Origin: Steromphala cineraria
Taxonomy: Eukaryota > Mollusca > Gastropoda > Trochida > Trochidae
Direction of reading: 5' to 3'
DNA: 64,000 nt
NCBI GenBank assembly: GCA_916613615.1
Contig: OU744736.1
Span: forward strand, 5,606,330 to 5,670,329
A program made the position numbers and the translations under genes. A model generated the notes under the pieces. The model did not search any database. It was given only the letters and a program-made list of their open reading frames with translations, and had not been told where the DNA came from. Positions 59,271-64,000 of this stretch are shown here, in pieces. Within the stretch, counting starts at the first letter, position 1, and the number at the start of each line of letters is the position of its first letter.

Positions 59271-62200
59271 AGTATCCTTTCTAGGAGTACAAATTCATGT
59301 ATCTTAGGGTTTCTCCTGTGTATCAATCATTATCATTTATTAAGTCTTTTTTTATTTTAAGCTGAAGCCTATGTTGAGGCTATAGTTATTGTTAGTAGAC
59401 ATGCACCCAACAATATCAATTTCACCCCCTCCATGGGTGTTTTAATGTTTTTAGCTTAGTGTTCATTGTGATATCCTGACGCTTTTCTATGTTGGTGGAA
59501 TATCCGAAGAGCAATGTGAGATTATAGTTATTGATTCGGCAATAATGTCGTTTGTATGTCAATGGCACTGGTTTAATAAAAAGTTTATTTCCAAGTTTTG
59601 ATACATATGCATTAAATGAATGCAAGGAGTAATGGTTATGTTTTCATGCTCTGTTACAAATTCTCATCTCTACAAAGCTCGATTAGAAGGGTGTCTTAAG
59701 TGTATGAAATAAATAAAAAAAAAGATGATATAGTCCCTTTACCCTCTAAATTTCAATATTATTCTATTGAACACAATTGTGCATGTATATGATATCAAAA
59801 ATATTCATTGATTGTATTTTTGATAAATCATATCAGAACGCAAGAGAAAAGATGAGAACACAACAAATCCATCTTTCTGTATCGATTGTGAAATGAAGAC
59901 AAGTGAATTCAACCTGTCGCTATAGCATTGCTGATGTTTATCTGAAATTTCTTTATTCAGAGAAAGCATACACCAACATAGTAGCTAAAAAGAGGTGAAG
60001 GTATGTAAGATCTTAAAGCTGATTATGTGCTCGGGGCAGGCTACACACATTCCTTAATGAATATCAATCACTTCAACTAGATACCTGATAGCATTCAGGA
60101 TATATTTTACAATTATAGCGGTCGATATTGTTTAACAATATCTATAAAGGCATTTTTGGACCTAATTTACCAGACCATTGTAATTTTATTTCGTCTCAGT
60201 TTAAAAACGAAAAGAGAATACAAAACTACAGCAATGAGAGGCATTTGGGCTCGATTGTTGGCAAGGACGGGTCAATGACGTAATGAGAACAATAGCATGA
60301 TGCCATTTTACAACGGTTTGACACCATCCACTCTCTTTATAGTAACTCAAGTCAATATCACTATTGGTCGAACTCGTAGTCAGATTGCCAGAAACTTACG
60401 GTCACAAGTTTTACATCAGTTTTACATCGGCAAGAAAACCTTTCATAACTTATCCTTGTGTGGTCTGCTCAAAGTTTGTTGTAACATTTGTCTAGCACAG
60501 TTTCAAGTTTTGAAGTAAGGCCGCTGTCAAAGTTTCGAAGTTTGTATCATTTCGAGGCCATCTTGCCAGGGAGAACAATGTATTATTTATATGGATAATT
60601 ATACTAGTGTAATATCGTTGTACATAGGACGCTGATGATAATGGCAACAATTTTGCTGGAATCTTAGTTTCAGCACACTTGGCTTTTTGCTTACCTTGAT
60701 TAATGCAGGGGAATAACAAGCAGAATACTAAACTTCCTTTCATTTAATACCATCTCATTAAACTTGTGAGCGCATTGGTATGAATCTTGCTTTTGTTCGT
60801 TTAAATACAAATCATTAACTCGTTTAACAAAAACAGTATTAAATAGGAGATCTTTTGTTATCCTCTTTTCATATTTTTTTAGTTTCGGGTGTGTCTCATC
60901 TTATTAAATATTCTCGAAGGCTTTTGTTATGGTATTGGTAGACTTTTCAACTAAAAAGAAATATTTCATAATTTATCCTCCCCTTCATCCTGCTCCCACT
61001 TTTCCTAGTTTAAAATCTTGCATCAAGACATTCATATTTCTTAGATATTGACAAGAACAGTTTGCTCTTAGAGCAGCGCAAAGTGTTGTGAAGTCAAATA
61101 TATTACAAATTATCTATATCATTAACATTTCAGTTCCTCCCACACATAGAATAAGGAATTCATTTCAAGTGAGTCTGATAACATGGGCGTCATTTAGATA
61201 CAAACAAGCCCTTTTTAAAACATCCCCTTCTGTGTAGACAATACATTTGTTTTAATCAGAGATTATGCATTTTAATTCCATTGAATCTATGGGTTTACAT
61301 GTATCCAGTATTTTCTTTGCAATAGTCAATATATCAATGCTTAATGCCATTATTCGAACTAATATTTGAAAATTAAGATTCAATATTTTGTTTGTGGAGA
61401 ATGTTCGTTGTAAAACATCATCTTAGATGCATTTAGTGTCCATATTGTCCTGTTACAGGAACAAAATAAAAGGATACATTTACTTTGACATTTTAGATAT
61501 CTGCCTGGATTGATAATTTTATTTAGATTCATATTAAAAATGATGTTGTTACTTATTGTATATATGTATATGTAACACTCTAAACGCAAGCAATAAAGCA
61601 CTTAGTTTCATTATTGTCACGTTTGCTCTTCTAACTGTGTCAGCTTATCTAAATATCAAAGTTGACGAATGTTAAGAAAGTAACTTAATTCATTCACCTC
61701 CATTGTCTTTCTTCACGTTTTTTGTTTATTTTTATTGATATATTTGAAGATTACCTCCTAATGAATATGTTGTATAAAACTGTGTTTATATTCTAAATTT
61801 AAGTCGAGTGATAATACATGTTGTTCTCATAAGATATTTTACCATAAGAAACGACTTAGAAATGACACTGTATTTCCCCTTCGAATATTAGTAGTTTAAT
61901 ATTCTAGCATTTCCGAAGATCCGGTATTTTTGATAAAACCAATATGCTGTTAAGCTAAAATAATGGCAAATACTAGGCAGAGGAAATTAATAAGCCTAGA
62001 CAAACTATATATCATATTGGATCAGATGAACTTTAGGAACCAGTGTACATAATGAAGTGCAGTGGATTTTTATCAGTAATTCCACGACGAACACAGATAT
62101 TGTGTAAAATCGAAATTTCGCTGGATTTACTCTGAAGTATACTGTCTTAATCATTGTGTGAAATTGATTTACACATCCCTAATTATCATTGACGTATTCT

Positions 62201-64000
62201 GTCCTGTCAATATTTATCCTCTATCTTGAATGATGAAATGATCGTGAAAATTTTCTCCTCATCATTAATCATAGAAAGAGGTTAAACCAAATGTTGTGCA
62301 CTTAATAACAAATTAACCACTGATTTAAACAAATACGGATAAATCGGTTGGACAACACATTGGTAAAGTTGCACCAAGACACCATAATCGGCCTTGAGCT
62401 CTTTTTAGCATTGTTCGTTAAAGGAGTACATTAATCATCCGCAATCAATTATTCAACGACATGAACTGGACATACAATTTAAACTGACTGAAAGATAAGC
62501 ATAATTGCATATTCAAGCTTCCCAAGAGTCTCCTTCAATCCTATGAAGTAGCTTATATTGTGAATCTGTAGTCATGAGCAACTTTTATTGAATAACCAAA
62601 TGATGCCATAAACTGTAAATTGGACTGTTGTACCTGCCGTTTGTCTAGGCCATCCTTGGTCGAATTTGGTTACATAACGTGAACCGTGCATGAAGAAATA
62701 ATTTAGTCAAGTTCCTCACATCGTCAGTCTCCTTAGCCTATTTTTAGATACGCTTTGTGTTAGAAACACATAAGAAATAACCTGTAAGGCAAATAATGTT
62801 TTTGACGCACATATACTGGTATAAACAGGCTCAGCAACAACAAATGCTTCACTTAAAAGGTATGTTCTGTCCAAAAACAAATTGATTTATGATTGCATCT
62901 TTCTTTTGCATTGTCAACAATGCGTATTATTTAACATTTATGATTAATTAAAACCACAGTTGAGATGTACCTTTGATAAATCATTGAAAATGTGATAAAA
63001 GGGTTTCGACAAAAGGTAGATCGACATATTAACGATCACAAACACCACCTCTGTGCAGCAACTCTACTTCCTTTGGTTTATTCATCATTCATCATCCATT
63101 CATGTAACGGTATTAAAAGGACACACAATTTGTTTATTTTGAAGCGAACTACAGATCTACTTGTGTCTTGCTTTACAATCATAACATGATAGGCAATGTC
63201 TAAAGGAATCAATATCATTGTAAATTTTTTTACTGCCATTTCATTTCATTGTTCACTAAAAATAAATTCGTCTCCGTTGCCTATTTAGCAAATGAATGAT
63301 GTATATTGATTAACTTCTCAAGACCAAGAGGTATTGAACAATGACTGTTTACAACCCTGCAAAGAGAGCAACAATCTGTTATCATTCAAATTGGTCACAA
63401 GGGGCAGACGCTCTTCACATTTTATGTCTATAGAAATAGGTCAATTTACTTTTATGGTCTGGTCATTTAGTTCAATGAGTTTTGCCCTAAGATTGATGTG
63501 AAGCATGATCACGCAAGCCGAACTCGCCAACTGGCATTACTGATGCTATACAAGCACACAAGCATTTTGTTAATTTTGCATGTTTTTTATGGATGGTTGT
63601 GTCCATCAAAGGACATCAATTATCCGAATTAAGGTTATGTATCAAAAATATTTCTCTGCCTACATTATTCCCCGATGTATGGCCATCTACTTGATAAAAA
63701 TATGTTCCTAAAATATATTTGTGTTTCTTATTTTTTGTGTGAGGAGTCAGTAGTCAGGAGTTTTCAGTACAAGAATTATTTCCCAAAGATGGGCTATCTG
63801 ATTTTGTTTTTCTCTTTCTTTGTTGCTCTTGATTCATTTTTCTAGTTTCACTTTTAAAAAAGTGGAATGAAACGTCAAAACCAAAACCGTGCTTCACCAA
63901 TGTACGCTTTTCAGACATAAAAGTAAGAAATTCATTATACTTACAAGGAAAGAAAATTGAAAACGAACCTACATTTATTGCTTATGTTATCATTTGTTTG
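59271..64000. other. No confident gene; decayed third trace of beta block at about 61.9-62.7 kb
   Basis: Short matches to the beta region (ATTAGTAGTTTAATATTCTAGC near 61888 against 47660; CGGCCTTGAGCTCTTTTTAGC near 62392 against 46240 and 58150; ATGATGCCATAAACTGTAAATTG near 62600) suggest an old third copy. Frames under 85 codons at 59071-59268, 60492-60743, 61380-61601 and 62992-63189 have no recognisable features. Confidence 0.45.

Overview
This window looks like nuclear DNA from an animal. It is AT-rich and gene-poor, with one clear spliced gene (consensus GT-AG introns) and many eukaryotic transposable elements. The repeat mix (LINE tails ending in a conserved 'EDEYHF/EDETHF' C-terminus, Penelope-like relics, a tRNA-derived SINE, TTAA- and TA-flanked MITEs, repeats carrying a GGAC run and a CCCCGCAAC hairpin) fits a mollusc, probably a bivalve. 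That assignment is inference; nothing here fixes the species. No rRNA, convincing tRNA, CRISPR or prokaryotic operon is visible.

Layout. Positions 1-22,900 are three diverged tandem copies of one non-coding block (called alpha: 1-3545, 3990-11615, 13325-22895). They are separated or interrupted by a probable solo LTR (12315-12944), a Penelope-like relic (14818-15092), a LINE fragment nested in a MITE (18245-19246) and several copies of one MITE family with 15-bp termini next to TTAA. One alpha copy preserves the exact empty TTAA site for an insertion present in another copy. Positions 22,896-26,900 are mostly unannotated, with one more MITE.

Positions 26,935-38,484 (minus strand) hold the one confident protein-coding gene: a five-exon rhodopsin-like seven-transmembrane receptor of 457 residues. 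All four intron phases agree, and there is an in-frame stop upstream of the ATG. It keeps the TM3 cysteine and an ERY motif but lacks the TM2 Asp, CWxP and NPxxY signatures, and it has an unusually long (about 160 residue) second extracellular loop. Its introns hold a 167-bp palindrome built from a hammerhead-like Penelope terminal sequence, a SINE, two CRE-bearing or hairpin elements, a TTAA MITE and a PIF/Harbinger-like MITE. Just upstream (38530-38727) is an orphan terminal exon with a related TM7, suggesting a receptor cluster or a decayed paralogue.

Positions 39,500-64,000 have no confident gene. They contain a LINE 3' relic, a second large duplicated block (called beta: 41880-47615 and 52620-59197, with a decayed trace near 61.9-62.7 kb), small hairpin elements, a pogo/Tigger-like MITE, and a 5'-truncated L1/Tx1-type LINE (50175-51280) bracketed by near-identical 394-bp direct repeats, far longer than an ordinary target-site duplication. 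Because the window is shaped mainly by duplication and transposition, most short open frames in it are not genes.
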